A program made the translations under genes and the position numbers. DNA of 64,000 bases from contig VXRL01000059.1 of the NCBI GenBank assembly GCA_009838515.1, positions 62,001-126,000 on the forward strand, given 5' to 3'. Below the pieces are notes generated by a model. The model did no database searches. It saw nothing but the letters and a program-made list of their open reading frames with translations, and was not told the origin of the DNA. This DNA is from Terriglobia bacterium (GTDB taxonomy: Bacteria > Acidobacteriota > Terriglobia > Bryobacterales > UBA6623). Below are positions 1-8,095 of the stretch, piece after piece; position 1 is the stretch's first letter, and every line of letters begins with the position of its first letter.

Positions 1-126
1 CTCGCGGCACATCGTGCAGCCCTGGGCCGGGGCTCGGGAGGGCAGCGCGAGGAGCAGCACGGCCGCCAGAATCGCGCACGCGAGCAGGCTCGCGTGCCGC
101 GCGGCGGTACTGCTGGGTTCGGTCAC
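1..126 (-). CDS. Partial exported small protein with CxxC motif, downstream of cytochrome oxidase genes
   Basis: Only the first 42 codons are in the window; the gene continues past the left edge. It starts with GTG at 126, and that GTG overlaps the TGA stop of the subunit IV gene (GTGA, four bases), so it is translationally coupled to the oxidase operon. The visible part is a polar N-terminus, one hydrophobic segment (about residues 14-31, rich in Ala and Leu), an AxA-like signal cleavage region, and then a Cys-Thr-Met-Cys pair just after the cleavage region. Export and a redox or metal role for the cysteines are inferences. Linkage to the oxidase suggests a part in oxidase assembly or electron transfer. 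I do not recognise the family. Confidence 0.6.
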   Translation of the reverse strand, partial: MTEPSSTAARHASLLACAILAAVLLLALPSRAPAQGCTMCRE

Positions 127-653
127 GGCCGCAGGTCGACGAGACGGAAGCCGTCTGGGAAGAAGTAGCCGCACATGATCAGTATGCAGGCTATGGCCGG
201 GATGACCACGATCAGTGCCAGCAGCTTGTTGTCGAACTGCAGGTGCATGAAGGTCGACATAATCATGCCAGCCTTGATCACCGACAGCAGCAGCAGGATC
301 GCGAGCATGACCAGCAGTCCCGCGATCTGGACGTATGCCAGCACCACCTCGATGGCCGTCAGGACGAGCAGGCCGATCCAGATCTTGTTGAATAGCGGCA
401 GGTGGGCGTCCGTGTAGGGCGGATCCTCCGGAAGGGCAAATGCCGGCGCAGCGCCGCCGCTGGCCAGTGCCGGGTAGAATCGCCAGGCTAGGTAGCCGAA
501 GCAGGTCACGCCCATCAGGGCTGCGAACAGCGCGAGGAACAGGTTGTCCAAGGTGGAAATGATGGCGCCGGAGGCCAGCAGCTGGCCGGTCGTGACGAAG
601 CCCCAAACGCCCAAGGCAAGGCAGAACAGGTAGCCGATCAGGGATAGCAGCAT
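123..653 (-). CDS. ctaF: Cytochrome c oxidase subunit IV family protein (prokaryotic type)
   Basis: This 176-aa membrane protein is the small fourth subunit of a bacterial heme-copper oxidase. The N-terminal half holds two hydrophobic segments (about residues 3-23 and 34-57). The C-terminal half holds the conserved core: two or three helices with a Ser-Thr-Phe-Met-His-Leu-Gln stretch near residue 133, followed by a final helix ending in Gly-Tyr-Phe-Phe-Pro-Asp-Gly. It is longer than the ~100-aa minimal subunit IV because of the N-terminal helices. It is the last oxidase subunit of the operon, 16 bp after a subunit III gene, and overlaps the next small exported gene by four bases. It is expected to stabilise subunits I and III in the inner membrane. 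Confidence 0.85.
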   Translation of the reverse strand: MLLSLIGYLFCLALGVWGFVTTGQLLASGAIISTLDNLFLALFAALMGVTCFGYLAWRFYPALASGGAAPAFALPEDPPYTDAHLPLFNKIWIGLLVLTAIEVVLAYVQIAGLLVMLAILLLLSVIKAGMIMSTFMHLQFDNKLLALIVVIPAIACILIMCGYFFPDGFRLVDLRP

Positions 654-669
654 GACGATCTCGCTCGCT

Positions 670-1302
670 TCAGTCGACGCTCGTGGAGAGCAGGTAGATC
701 AGGGGGAAGACGAACATCCAGACCAAGTCCACGAAGTGCCAGTAGAGCCCGGCCACTTCGACGTCTTCGGGCAGCCACTTGCCGCGGCGGTAGCCGAGCG
801 CGACGATTCCCAGGTACGCCACGCCGGTGATGACGTGGAACATGTGCAGGCCGGTGATCAGGAAGAACGTTCCCCCGAACAGCGGCGTGCCGTATTCGTT
901 GGCCCACGGGTACATGCCTTCGTCGACCATCAGGTGCATCCACTCGTACCCGTGCAGCACCACGAACGCGGTGCCGAAAAAGGCCGTTGCCCAGATCCAC
1001 TTCACAGCCTTGCGCCGCGCGCCGTGGTGGGCGGCCGAGACCGCGTAGACCATGGTCAGGCTGCTGGTCAGCAGCACCAGCGTCATGATCGTGGAGAAGA
1101 CGATAGACGGAAAGAAGTGAAACGGCGTGGGCCAGTCGTTGGCCACGCGCACGTAGCTATAGGTCAACAGCAGCGCTGAGAACGTCAGCGAGTCCGAGAC
1201 GATGAACAGCCACATCCCGAGCTTCTTGTGGCCGACTGCGACCGGCGAGCCGCCGCCCCGCCATGTCGGCGCCGTCATCGTGGCCGCGTGTCCTTCCGAC
1301 AT
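670..1302 (-). CDS. ctaE: Cytochrome c oxidase subunit III (second of two tandem copies)
   Basis: This 210-aa polytopic protein has about five transmembrane helices and the subunit III signatures: an early Lys-Leu-Gly-Met-Trp-Leu-Phe helix start (residues 27-33), a central His-Gly-Tyr-Glu-Trp motif, a Phe-Phe-Leu-Ile-Thr-Gly-Leu-His-Met helix and a final Tyr-Trp-His-Phe-Val-Asp-Leu-Val-Trp segment. Subunit III belongs to the inner-membrane oxidase core and stabilises the binuclear site and proton uptake. Only 4 bp separate it from the upstream paralogue. It lacks that paralogue's longer N-terminal cytosolic tail, so the two are diverged copies and not a recent duplication. Confidence 0.92.
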   Translation of the reverse strand: MSEGHAATMTAPTWRGGGSPVAVGHKKLGMWLFIVSDSLTFSALLLTYSYVRVANDWPTPFHFFPSIVFSTIMTLVLLTSSLTMVYAVSAAHHGARRKAVKWIWATAFFGTAFVVLHGYEWMHLMVDEGMYPWANEYGTPLFGGTFFLITGLHMFHVITGVAYLGIVALGYRRGKWLPEDVEVAGLYWHFVDLVWMFVFPLIYLLSTSVD

Positions 1303-1306
1303 CCGC

Positions 1307-1963
1307 TTACCTCCAAAACATCAGCAGTCCCAGGATGTAGATCCACAGGACGTCGAGAAAATGCCAATACAGCGCCGTCGCCTCCACGACCGCCAGGCGC
1401 GTCGGCCAGGGCCGGCTCGCACGGATCCGCACCCAGACGTAGCCCATCACCGCGATTCCGCCCAGCAAGTGCAGCCCGTGGCCGGCGGTGAGCAGGTAGT
1501 AGAACGAGTTGGCGGGATTTGAAGCCAGGTACAGCCCCCTCCCCGCCAGGTCTTGCCAGCCGAGCAGCTGGCAGGCTAGGAATGCCAGACCGAGACCCGC
1601 CGACACGTTCATCCAGCGGCGCAGCCCGTCGCTGCTCCGTAGGACGGCTTCGCGACGAGCGCGCTCGACGGTGAAGCTCGATACCAGCAGCACGAGTGTG
1701 CTGACGTACAGCACAGGTGGCACAGCAACGGGCACCCAGTCACCGGATAGGCCCTGCCGAACGATCATCGCGCTGGTCAGGGCGGCAAAGAACATTAGGA
1801 TGCCGCCCATGCCGATCCAGACGCCCAGCTTGTAGCGCTGGACCACTCCGTCGCCGCCGGGATTGTGCCAGTTGCCTTCCTGCGACGGGGGCAGGGTGAC
1901 GAAATCCCCGCCACCGGTCGAGGTGACAGGTGGCGCTTCGCTTGGACTGAGGGTCGCGGGCAT
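1307..1963 (-). CDS. ctaE: Cytochrome c oxidase subunit III family protein (first of two tandem copies)
   Basis: This 218-aa protein has a ~40-residue polar N-terminal tail rich in Pro and Gly, followed by five or so transmembrane helices of the heme-copper oxidase subunit III fold. The first helix begins Arg-Tyr-Lys-Leu-Gly-Val-Trp-Ile-Gly-Met; a His-Gly-Leu-His motif and a terminal Leu-Tyr-Trp-His-Phe-Leu-Asp-Val-Leu-Trp helix are present. It sits 9 bp after ctaD. Tandem subunit III copies of this kind are known in oxidase operons of several phyla, where one copy may be a divergent structural subunit. Which of the two copies is the classical subunit III cannot be settled by reading alone. 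Confidence 0.88.
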   Translation of the reverse strand: MPATLSPSEAPPVTSTGGGDFVTLPPSQEGNWHNPGGDGVVQRYKLGVWIGMGGILMFFAALTSAMIVRQGLSGDWVPVAVPPVLYVSTLVLLVSSFTVERARREAVLRSSDGLRRWMNVSAGLGLAFLACQLLGWQDLAGRGLYLASNPANSFYYLLTAGHGLHLLGGIAVMGYVWVRIRASRPWPTRLAVVEATALYWHFLDVLWIYILGLLMFWR

Positions 1964-1972
1964 CGTCGTCTA

Positions 1973-3799
1973 TCAATCGCCGGACGCCTGCGGCGCCGGC
2001 TCCCCGTACACCGCCTTGTCGTCGTTGCACTGCATCGCGAAGTCGCGTTTGGCGCCCTTCAGGGCGAAGTCATAGGCCCCCCGGTACACATGCGGCACCT
2101 TGCCGGCGAAGTTGTCATGCGGCGGCGGCGAGGGGATGGTCCATTCCAGCGTCGTGGCTTCCCAGGGATTCTCCTCGCGGCACTCCTTGCCCGAGAAGAT
2201 GCTCTTGACGAAGTTGTACAGGAAGATGAATTGCGCCAGCACCGTCAGCACCGCCGCCACCGTGATGAACATGTGCAGTTCCGCGGCGCCGCCAGTCCCT
2301 AGGTAGTCCACGCTGGTGATCTCGGCGTAGCGGCGCGGGTGCGGCAGCATGCCGAGATAGTGCATCGGGCCGAAGATCGCGTACACGCCGACGAACGTGA
2401 TCCAGAAGTGGATCTTGCTCAGCGGCTCGTTCATCATCTTGCCGAACATCTTCGGGAACCAGAACGTGAGCCCGGCGAACATCCCGAAGATCGCCGCCAC
2501 TCCCATGATCAGGTGGAAGTGCGCCACGACGAAGTAGGTGTCGTGGAAGTACAGGTCAACTGTTGGCTGCCCGAGGAAGATTCCCGACAGCCCGCCCGAG
2601 ACGAACAGCGAGACGAACCCGATCGAGTACAGCATCGGCGAGGTGAAGCGGATCTTGCCTCCCCACATCGTGCCGATCCAGTTGAAGGTCTTGATGGCCG
2701 ACGGCACGCCGATGCACATCGTCAGCACCGAGAACACGAACGCCGAGTACGGGCTCATTCCGCTGACGAACATGTGGTGCCCCCAGACCACGAAGCCCAG
2801 CCCGCCGATGGCGGCGATGGCGTAGACCATGGCGCGGTAGCCGAACACGGTCTTGCGGGCGAATGTCGAAAGCACGTGCGAGGTGACTCCCATGCCGGGC
2901 AGGATCGCGATGTAGACCTCGGGGTGGCCGAAGAACCAGAACAGGTGCTGCCACAGGATCGGCGAGCCGCCCGAGTGGTCGATGACCTTGTCGCTGACCA
3001 CCAACCCGGCGGGCACGAAGAAGCTCGTGCCGACGTTGCGGTCCATCAGCAGCAGCACGCCCGCTGCCAGCAGCACGCCGAACGCCAGCAGGCCCAGGAT
3101 CGCGGTCACGAACCAGGTCCAGCAGGTCAGCGGCATCCGCATCATGGTCAGGCCCTTGGCGCGCAGGTCGAGCGTGGTGACGATGAAGTTGAGCGCCCCC
3201 AGCAGCGAGGCGATGCAAAAGACCGCGATCGAGGCCAGCCACAGGTCTTGGCCGATGCCCGGAAGCGTCGCCTCCGGCACGGCGCTGAGCGGCGGATAGC
3301 CCGTCCAGCCGGACATCGGCGCCCCGCCTTCGACGACGAACGCGGCCATCAGCAGCAGGAACGACACGAAGGTCGTCCAGAACGAGAGCATGTTCAGGCG
3401 CGGGAAGGCCATGTCCGCAGCGCCGATCTGGATGGGCAGGAAGTAGTTCCCGAAGCCGCCCTGCGGCGCCGTGGTCAGCACCATGAACACCATCACCGTG
3501 CCGTGCATGGTCAGCATGGCCAGGTAGAATTCCGGGGTCATCACGCCTTCCGGCGCGCCGACGGGGAAGAACTGGCCGAGCAGCGGGTAGGAGCATTCCG
3601 GGCAGACCAAGCGCAGCCGCACCAGCAGGCTCAGCGCCATGCCCACGAAGACCGCGACCACCGCCAGCAACAGGTACTGGATGCCGATCACCTTGTGATC
3701 AACCGAGAAGATGTACTTCCAGATGAAGCTCTTCGGCTCGGGGTGCCGATGCACTTCCGTGTATTCGGCAACTTCCTTGGATAGCTGAACTTCGGTCAT
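1973..3799 (-). CDS. ctaD: Cytochrome c oxidase subunit I (heme-copper catalytic subunit)
   Basis: This 608-aa inner-membrane subunit carries the low-spin heme and the heme-CuB site where O2 is reduced and protons are pumped. Visible hallmarks are an N-terminal heme-ligand His in Thr-Met-His-Gly-Thr-Val-Met (about residue 100), the Gly-His-Pro-Glu-Val-Tyr motif whose His and Tyr belong to the CuB/His-Tyr crosslink and whose Glu marks the A1-type D channel, the Trp-Gly-His-His-Met-Phe CuB histidines, and the Ala-His-Phe-His-Leu-Ile-Met-Gly heme ligands. The length is slightly above the usual ~550 aa, with extra residues between the first two helices that contain a Cys-Pro-Glu-Cys pair and a C-terminal extension. 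The gene lies between ctaC and the subunit III genes in a minus-strand operon. Confidence 0.97.
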   Translation of the reverse strand: MTEVQLSKEVAEYTEVHRHPEPKSFIWKYIFSVDHKVIGIQYLLLAVVAVFVGMALSLLVRLRLVCPECSYPLLGQFFPVGAPEGVMTPEFYLAMLTMHGTVMVFMVLTTAPQGGFGNYFLPIQIGAADMAFPRLNMLSFWTTFVSFLLLMAAFVVEGGAPMSGWTGYPPLSAVPEATLPGIGQDLWLASIAVFCIASLLGALNFIVTTLDLRAKGLTMMRMPLTCWTWFVTAILGLLAFGVLLAAGVLLLMDRNVGTSFFVPAGLVVSDKVIDHSGGSPILWQHLFWFFGHPEVYIAILPGMGVTSHVLSTFARKTVFGYRAMVYAIAAIGGLGFVVWGHHMFVSGMSPYSAFVFSVLTMCIGVPSAIKTFNWIGTMWGGKIRFTSPMLYSIGFVSLFVSGGLSGIFLGQPTVDLYFHDTYFVVAHFHLIMGVAAIFGMFAGLTFWFPKMFGKMMNEPLSKIHFWITFVGVYAIFGPMHYLGMLPHPRRYAEITSVDYLGTGGAAELHMFITVAAVLTVLAQFIFLYNFVKSIFSGKECREENPWEATTLEWTIPSPPPHDNFAGKVPHVYRGAYDFALKGAKRDFAMQCNDDKAVYGEPAPQASGD

Positions 3800-3838
3800 G
3801 ACTTGGTTAGTCCCTCAACGCCGCGCCTTCAGCAGACA

Positions 3839-4651
3839 TCAGAACAGGTACGAAGCCTGCTCGGCGATCCACGCGTCGTACTCCTCCTCGCTGACCACGT
3901 GCAGGAAACTCCGCATCTTGTAGTGTCCTAGGCCGCATAGCTCCGAGCACACGATCTCGTACTTGCCCTCTTTGGTGGCCGTGAAGCGGAGCTTGCCGAC
4001 CAAGCCGGGGACCGTGTCCAGCTTGATGCGCAGTTCCGGGACGAAGAAGTTGTGCAGCACGTCCTTGGACTTGAGCACCACCTCGATCTCCTTATTCACC
4101 GGGACCTGCATTTCCGGCACCATGATGTCGTCGGCACCGCCCGGAGCGCTGCGATCCAAGCCCACCGGATTGCCCGCGGCGTCATCGATCAGGGCGATAT
4201 CGGTCGGCCCGAACTGGTTGTCCTCTCCGGCGTAGCGCATGTTCCACACGAACTGCTGGCCGGTGACTTCCACGACGAGCCGGTCCGCGGACGGCTCCAT
4301 CGACTTCTGCTCGATGAAGCGCGTCTCGGCCCAGACCGAATAGCTGAAGAACGTCAGGCCGACGAAGATCACCGCCGCGGCCGTTGTCCAGAGAATCTCG
4401 AGCTTGTTGTTGCCGTGCGAATCGGAGGCCGGCTTGTCGGTAGGGCGGCTGAACTGCCAGACCGCGTACCCCAGCGCCGCCTGCGCCAGCACGAAGATGA
4501 CCCCGGTGCCGATCAGGGTCCAGTTGAACGCCTGATCGATCTCGTCGCCCAGCGCGGTGATCGATTCGGGCATCCACCAAGTCTGAGTAACGAAGGGAAT
4601 GGACATTGCGAGGGTAATGGCCCAGACGACGATAGCGATCAGAAGACCCAT
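3839..4651 (-). CDS. ctaC: Cytochrome c oxidase subunit II (CuA subunit)
   Basis: This 270-aa protein has two N-terminal transmembrane helices and a periplasmic cupredoxin domain that takes electrons from cytochrome c through the dinuclear CuA centre. The CuA ligands are plain near the C-terminus: Cys-Ser-Glu-Leu-Cys-Gly-Leu-Gly-His-Tyr-Lys-Met, with the earlier ligand in His-Asn-Phe-Phe-Val-Pro. No heme-binding CxxCH follows, so this is not the caa3 type with a fused cytochrome c. The frame stays open upstream to a GTG at 4786, but those 45 residues resemble neither a signal nor a helix, so I chose the ATG at 4651, which begins directly with the first transmembrane helix. It is the first gene of the oxidase operon. 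Confidence 0.93.
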   Translation of the reverse strand: MGLLIAIVVWAITLAMSIPFVTQTWWMPESITALGDEIDQAFNWTLIGTGVIFVLAQAALGYAVWQFSRPTDKPASDSHGNNKLEILWTTAAAVIFVGLTFFSYSVWAETRFIEQKSMEPSADRLVVEVTGQQFVWNMRYAGEDNQFGPTDIALIDDAAGNPVGLDRSAPGGADDIMVPEMQVPVNKEIEVVLKSKDVLHNFFVPELRIKLDTVPGLVGKLRFTATKEGKYEIVCSELCGLGHYKMRSFLHVVSEEEYDAWIAEQASYLF

Positions 4652-4906
4652 AGGTGGTTCAGTACTCGATGTTGGTGGAGCGGAGAAGACTACATGCGGA
4701 TTCGCGGAGCCTACACCCGCGATTGCTGTGCCCCCCCAGAAAGCCGTATTGTACCAAGCCCACACTGGCGTGACAATCTCGTTCACCGCCTTGCCGGTAG
4801 GGATCTCGCGCCCGCTGGAGGCTGTTCAGGAGTGGAACGTGCAATAGGTCCGGAAATCGCAGTCTTGGCAAGGAAACAGACAGGCCTTCGGTGCTACCAT
4901 TCCTGC
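4652..4906. other. Intergenic region between divergent ctaC and VCBS genes
   Basis: These 255 bp separate the start of the oxidase operon (minus strand) from an exported VCBS protein (plus strand), so promoters for both directions should lie here. I see no clear -35/-10 pair. Part is open in the ctaC frame (to 4786), but the translation looks non-coding. Confidence 0.5.
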
Positions 4907-6097
4907 GTGCGATCCCTTCTACCTCTTCTCATCGGCGGCGGATTGCTCTGCACCACTGCCCATTCCTCAGAGCCGGTGCAGTTCCGTACGCATGTCATCG
5001 AGGCGGACATTCCGGGTGGCTACGCCGTAATGGTCACCGACATGAACAAGGACGGCCGTCCCGACATCCTCGGCATGACCTCGCGGGTCAGGGAACTGCC
5101 TTGGTATGAGAACCCGACTTGGGACAGGCACGTCCTGGTCCAAGATGTGGCGGGGCTGGTCAACATGGCCGCCCACGACATCGATGGCGACGGCATCCCG
5201 GAGATTTCGATCGAGAACGAATTCAGCATGGTTGCCGCGAAGAGCCGGGGGTTGGTCTGGCTGTTGCAGCATCAAGGAGACCCGCGGAAGCCGTGGAAGT
5301 CCATATTCGTCGATGAACTCACGACTTCCCACCATGTCGCGTGGGCCGATGTGGACGGCGACGGCACGAAAGAGCTGGTCAACGCGCCCCTGATCGGTGC
5401 CGACGCGCTCGCGCCCAAGTATGAGGACAACGTGCCGCTGGTCTACTATCACGTGCCGAAAGACCTGGACGGAAAGTGGGAGCGGCTGCTCATCGACGAC
5501 CAGCTCAGCGGCGTGCTGCACCGCGTGCGGGTGGTTCAGTGGGATGACGATGGACGCGAGGAATTGCTAACGGCCGGATTCGATGGGATCACTCTCCACG
5601 ATCCCGGCGGGGAAGGGGACGCGGTCAGATGGAAGAACACGCGCCTATCAAGAGGCCACAAGGAGGAGCCGAAGACCGCCGGAGCGAGCGACGTGGCGGT
5701 CGGCAGCCTCGGGGCCAGGCGATTCATCACCTCGGTCGAGCCGTGGCACGGCAACCAGGTCGTCGTTTACACCCAGGACCCCTCGGGGGCCTGGGAGCGC
5801 CAGATCATCTATGAGGATCTCATCGAGGGCCACGAGGTGTGCGTCGGTGACTTTAACGGCGACGGGCGCGACGACATCGTGGCCGGTGACCGGGCGCGAG
5901 GCGAGATAGCCGGATCCCACGTCTTCTACGCCCAAGACGACGCCGGCGCCGCATGGCATCACCAAGACCTTGACCACCTAGGCATGTCGGCTTCAGGCTG
6001 CGCGGTGGCCGACATCAATGGCGACGGGCGCTTGGACATCGTTCAGATCGGCGGTGCCACCAAGAACATCAAGTGGTACGAGAACCTAGGAAGGTAA
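4907..6097 (+). CDS. Exported VCBS/FG-GAP repeat protein
   Basis: The product is 396 aa. A signal peptide (residues 1-22, Leu/Gly-rich, ending Thr-Ala-His-Ser-Ser) comes first and sets the start at the GTG at 4907; the open frame reaches much further upstream but is unlikely to be coding there. The mature part is a chain of beta-propeller repeats, each with a calcium-loop consensus Asp-x-Asn/Asp-x-Asp-Gly: Asp-Met-Asn-Lys-Asp-Gly-Arg-Pro-Asp, Asp-Ile-Asp-Gly-Asp-Gly-Ile-Pro-Glu, Asp-Val-Asp-Gly-Asp-Gly-Thr-Lys-Glu, Asp-Phe-Asn-Gly-Asp-Gly-Arg-Asp-Asp, Asp-Ile-Asn-Gly-Asp-Gly-Arg-Leu-Asp. Repeats typically end in Trp-Tyr-Glu-Asn. It is a paralogue of the gene at 21315-22469. Location is periplasmic or extracellular; no catalytic function can be assigned. 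Confidence 0.88.
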   Translation: MRSLLPLLIGGGLLCTTAHSSEPVQFRTHVIEADIPGGYAVMVTDMNKDGRPDILGMTSRVRELPWYENPTWDRHVLVQDVAGLVNMAAHDIDGDGIPEISIENEFSMVAAKSRGLVWLLQHQGDPRKPWKSIFVDELTTSHHVAWADVDGDGTKELVNAPLIGADALAPKYEDNVPLVYYHVPKDLDGKWERLLIDDQLSGVLHRVRVVQWDDDGREELLTAGFDGITLHDPGGEGDAVRWKNTRLSRGHKEEPKTAGASDVAVGSLGARRFITSVEPWHGNQVVVYTQDPSGAWERQIIYEDLIEGHEVCVGDFNGDGRDDIVAGDRARGEIAGSHVFYAQDDAGAAWHHQDLDHLGMSASGCAVADINGDGRLDIVQIGGATKNIKWYENLGR

Positions 6098-6153
6098 ACG
6101 GATCGTACCGGCGGAAGGAGCGTGCAGTCGACATCGGCCGCTTGCTCCAGCAC

Positions 6154-6882
6154 TCACCTCAAGCGCTTCAGCAGGATGTCCTTGAACTGGACGATCGTGC
6201 GGTCATCGTGCAGTTGGAGCGCGATGGACCCGCTCTCGAGCCGCCCCTTGCCAATGCCGTCCGTGAATTCCGAGGACAGCTTGCGGTTGATAAAGAACTG
6301 GAAATGGTCGCCTAGCGCGCGAATTCTGCAGTGATTCCAGTCTCGCTCCCTGATGTCTTCGATCCGGACCGGGTCTTCGATCCGCTCGTGAAGGGCGTTG
6401 CCCGTCTCGTCGATGATCAGGCGCGTTCCGCGCTGGCACGGAAACTCCGTCCGGGTTGCGAAGTGGAAGTCCCACGCGCCGAGGATCTGCGGGCCGATTC
6501 CGACATGGCCAAGGTCGGCGTGGTAGCCCTCGAACGGACGCTTCCCCGTCGTGTCCGCTCGCGCCCTGAGCTCGACTCCAGTATTGCCGGCGGTCAGCAT
6601 CCGGTAGCTGAATCTGAGCTCGAAGTCGCTTAAGTCCTCGTCAGCGGAATACACGAGATAGGAAAGGCGCCTCTCTAGGCCTGCTCCCTGGATCGCTCCG
6701 TCTTGGACCGACCACGCCGCTGCGAGGTCTTCGGGAACGGCGCGCCAGTCCGTCAATGTCTTGCCGTCGAACATGGGAACGAAGCTCGCTTCGTCCGGAA
6801 CCGCGCCGCAATGAGCCAGCAAGTGAAGGCCCAGCAACGACGCAAGGGCGGTCCGGCATCGCGGACGGCTCCAAGCGCTCAT
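6154..6882 (-). CDS. DUF1080 (3-keto-disaccharide hydrolase-like) exported protein
   Basis: This 242-aa protein has a signal peptide (residues 1-27) and one DUF1080 domain, a concanavalin-like beta-sandwich. Family markers are Phe-Val-Pro-Met-Phe-Asp-Gly-Lys-Thr-Leu-Thr-Asp-Trp near residue 35, Phe-Glu-Leu-Arg-Phe-Ser-Tyr, Gly-Asn-Thr-Gly-Val-Glu-Leu-Arg, an Asp-Trp-Asn-His-Cys-Arg-Ile stretch and a C-terminal Gly-Ser-Ile-Ala-Leu-Gln-Leu-His. Some family members act on 3-keto glycosides (lyase/hydratase or hydrolase), often alongside Gfo/Idh/MocA oxidoreductases and sugar-isomerase TIM barrels; both occur elsewhere in this window. It lies convergent to the VCBS gene and 55 bp downstream of the unknown exported protein of the sigma-factor operon. 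The substrate is unknown. Confidence 0.85.
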   Translation of the reverse strand: MSAWSRPRCRTALASLLGLHLLAHCGAVPDEASFVPMFDGKTLTDWRAVPEDLAAAWSVQDGAIQGAGLERRLSYLVYSADEDLSDFELRFSYRMLTAGNTGVELRARADTTGKRPFEGYHADLGHVGIGPQILGAWDFHFATRTEFPCQRGTRLIIDETGNALHERIEDPVRIEDIRERDWNHCRIRALGDHFQFFINRKLSSEFTDGIGKGRLESGSIALQLHDDRTIVQFKDILLKRLR

Positions 6883-6937
6883 GATCCGTCCACGCCAGAG
6901 TCCGAGGTTCCGGAGGCTTGGCCAAGCCTGACGATCA

Positions 6938-8095
6938 TCACCGATCGGATTGGGTGAATTCCCGCAATTCCTCGGCGGTCGCGTCCGCTCCGCGCTCGCG
7001 ATAGAGCTGGCTCAGCCGCTGCTCCTCTGCCGAAACCGGCACGGCCTCGGCCAGCCGCGACACTTCCAGCATTTCGCGACTCGGCACCCAGACTGTGCCG
7101 TCATCGAATTGGGCGCTTCGCAAGTAGCCCAGCATGGCATCGATGGACGGCTCGCCTGTGGACACGGGTCGGATCAGGAACCGACCTTCGCCCGTCGTTT
7201 CTTGAGCCTGCGGCCCGGCGACGCCGGCCCGCCCGGTGACCGGCGCAGACCCGACTGAATACAGCGACCCGGCGCCGTCGCGCACGAGCCAGCCGATGTC
7301 GAAGTGCCGCACCGCCCGTCCGCCGCGGCTGCGCAGGACAAATCGCGGGGCGTCAGAGATCGACCCGCGCACGCGAGCAGACCCCGACTCCAAGATCAGC
7401 GGGGCGTCTGGCTGGTTCACGATTGCAACCTCCATCTCGCGGGCTGGCGCGGAGGCCGGGACCGTCGCGGGCCCTTGGCCCGCCAGACGAACTTCGAGAC
7501 GGGGTCGCGCAGCTTGGCGCCGCAGGCTGGCCTGCATGGCCGCCGTCAAGGCCGGCTTGCCCCCGCTCTGCCACAGGGCTAGGAAGTGCTCCCGGTCGCG
7601 CCTCGCCTCCATCTCGAGCACAGTCAGCTTGCGAATCGAATCAAGCCGGTCGGGCCCGGCGGCGGCCAGCGAGGCGAACAGCACCGCATCAGGCTCGATT
7701 CGAACTGCCGGCCCTTGGCCCAGCGTCAGCGGGCGCACCAAGCGCAGGTTCAGCGGCACCTCGAAGCTCTCGTCCCTGGCCGCATGCAAGCTAGGCACTG
7801 TGACCGCGGCGCGGCCGCCGAGTGTCGCCTCGCCGGCCACGACGCGCAGGGCGATTGCGCGCACCGGATCCGTGCCGTGGTGCCTGAAATGGACCGAGCC
7901 GGACAGGTGGATCACGGTCGCTCCGCCCCGCACCTCGAACTCGCTGTCCGAGAAGTCCTGTGCGGCGACCCGCAGAGGCACTCCGTCCGGGATGTCGACG
8001 GCGACCTGCGGCACCTGTGCCCGCGCGGATTGGGCTGCCGATGCGACCGCCAAAGCCGCGAAGGCGAATGCGAGATGGAGCTTCAGGGATCTCAT
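6938..8095 (-). CDS. Exported protein of unknown function in an ECF sigma / anti-sigma operon
   Basis: This 385-aa protein has a good signal peptide (residues 1-27, ending Ala-Arg-Ala). It is rich in beta-strand-like alternating segments and in Ala/Arg/Val; no catalytic motif or known domain is recognised. The region at residues 30-150 (Val-Asp-Ile-Pro-Asp-Gly-Val-Pro-Leu-Arg, then His-Phe-Arg-His-His-Gly-Thr-Asp-Pro) reads like an immunoglobulin-like domain, and a second strand-rich part covers residues 195-290. Its ATG overlaps the anti-sigma stop by four bases, so it is the third gene of a coupled sigma / anti-sigma / effector operon. An extracytoplasmic sensor or target of that regulator is an inference from position only. 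Confidence 0.75.
   Translation of the reverse strand: MRSLKLHLAFAFAALAVASAAQSARAQVPQVAVDIPDGVPLRVAAQDFSDSEFEVRGGATVIHLSGSVHFRHHGTDPVRAIALRVVAGEATLGGRAAVTVPSLHAARDESFEVPLNLRLVRPLTLGQGPAVRIEPDAVLFASLAAAGPDRLDSIRKLTVLEMEARRDREHFLALWQSGGKPALTAAMQASLRRQAARPRLEVRLAGQGPATVPASAPAREMEVAIVNQPDAPLILESGSARVRGSISDAPRFVLRSRGGRAVRHFDIGWLVRDGAGSLYSVGSAPVTGRAGVAGPQAQETTGEGRFLIRPVSTGEPSIDAMLGYLRSAQFDDGTVWVPSREMLEVSRLAEAVPVSAEEQRLSQLYRERGADATAEELREFTQSDR

Noticed and set aside
652-1179. Long plus-strand open frame opposite the subunit III genes
   Set aside because: The translation is rich in His, Arg and Pro with no motif, and it mirrors a real oxidase gene on the other strand. GC-rich DNA produces such frames.
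2339-3784. 481-codon plus-strand frame opposite ctaD
   Set aside because: It is the antisense of a secure ctaD gene; composition is abnormal (very rich in His, Arg, Asp) and no ribosome site or motif is seen.
4652-4786. N-terminal extension of ctaC to a GTG start
   Set aside because: The 45 extra residues resemble neither a signal nor a membrane segment, while the ATG at 4651 begins directly at the first helix as in other subunit II proteins.
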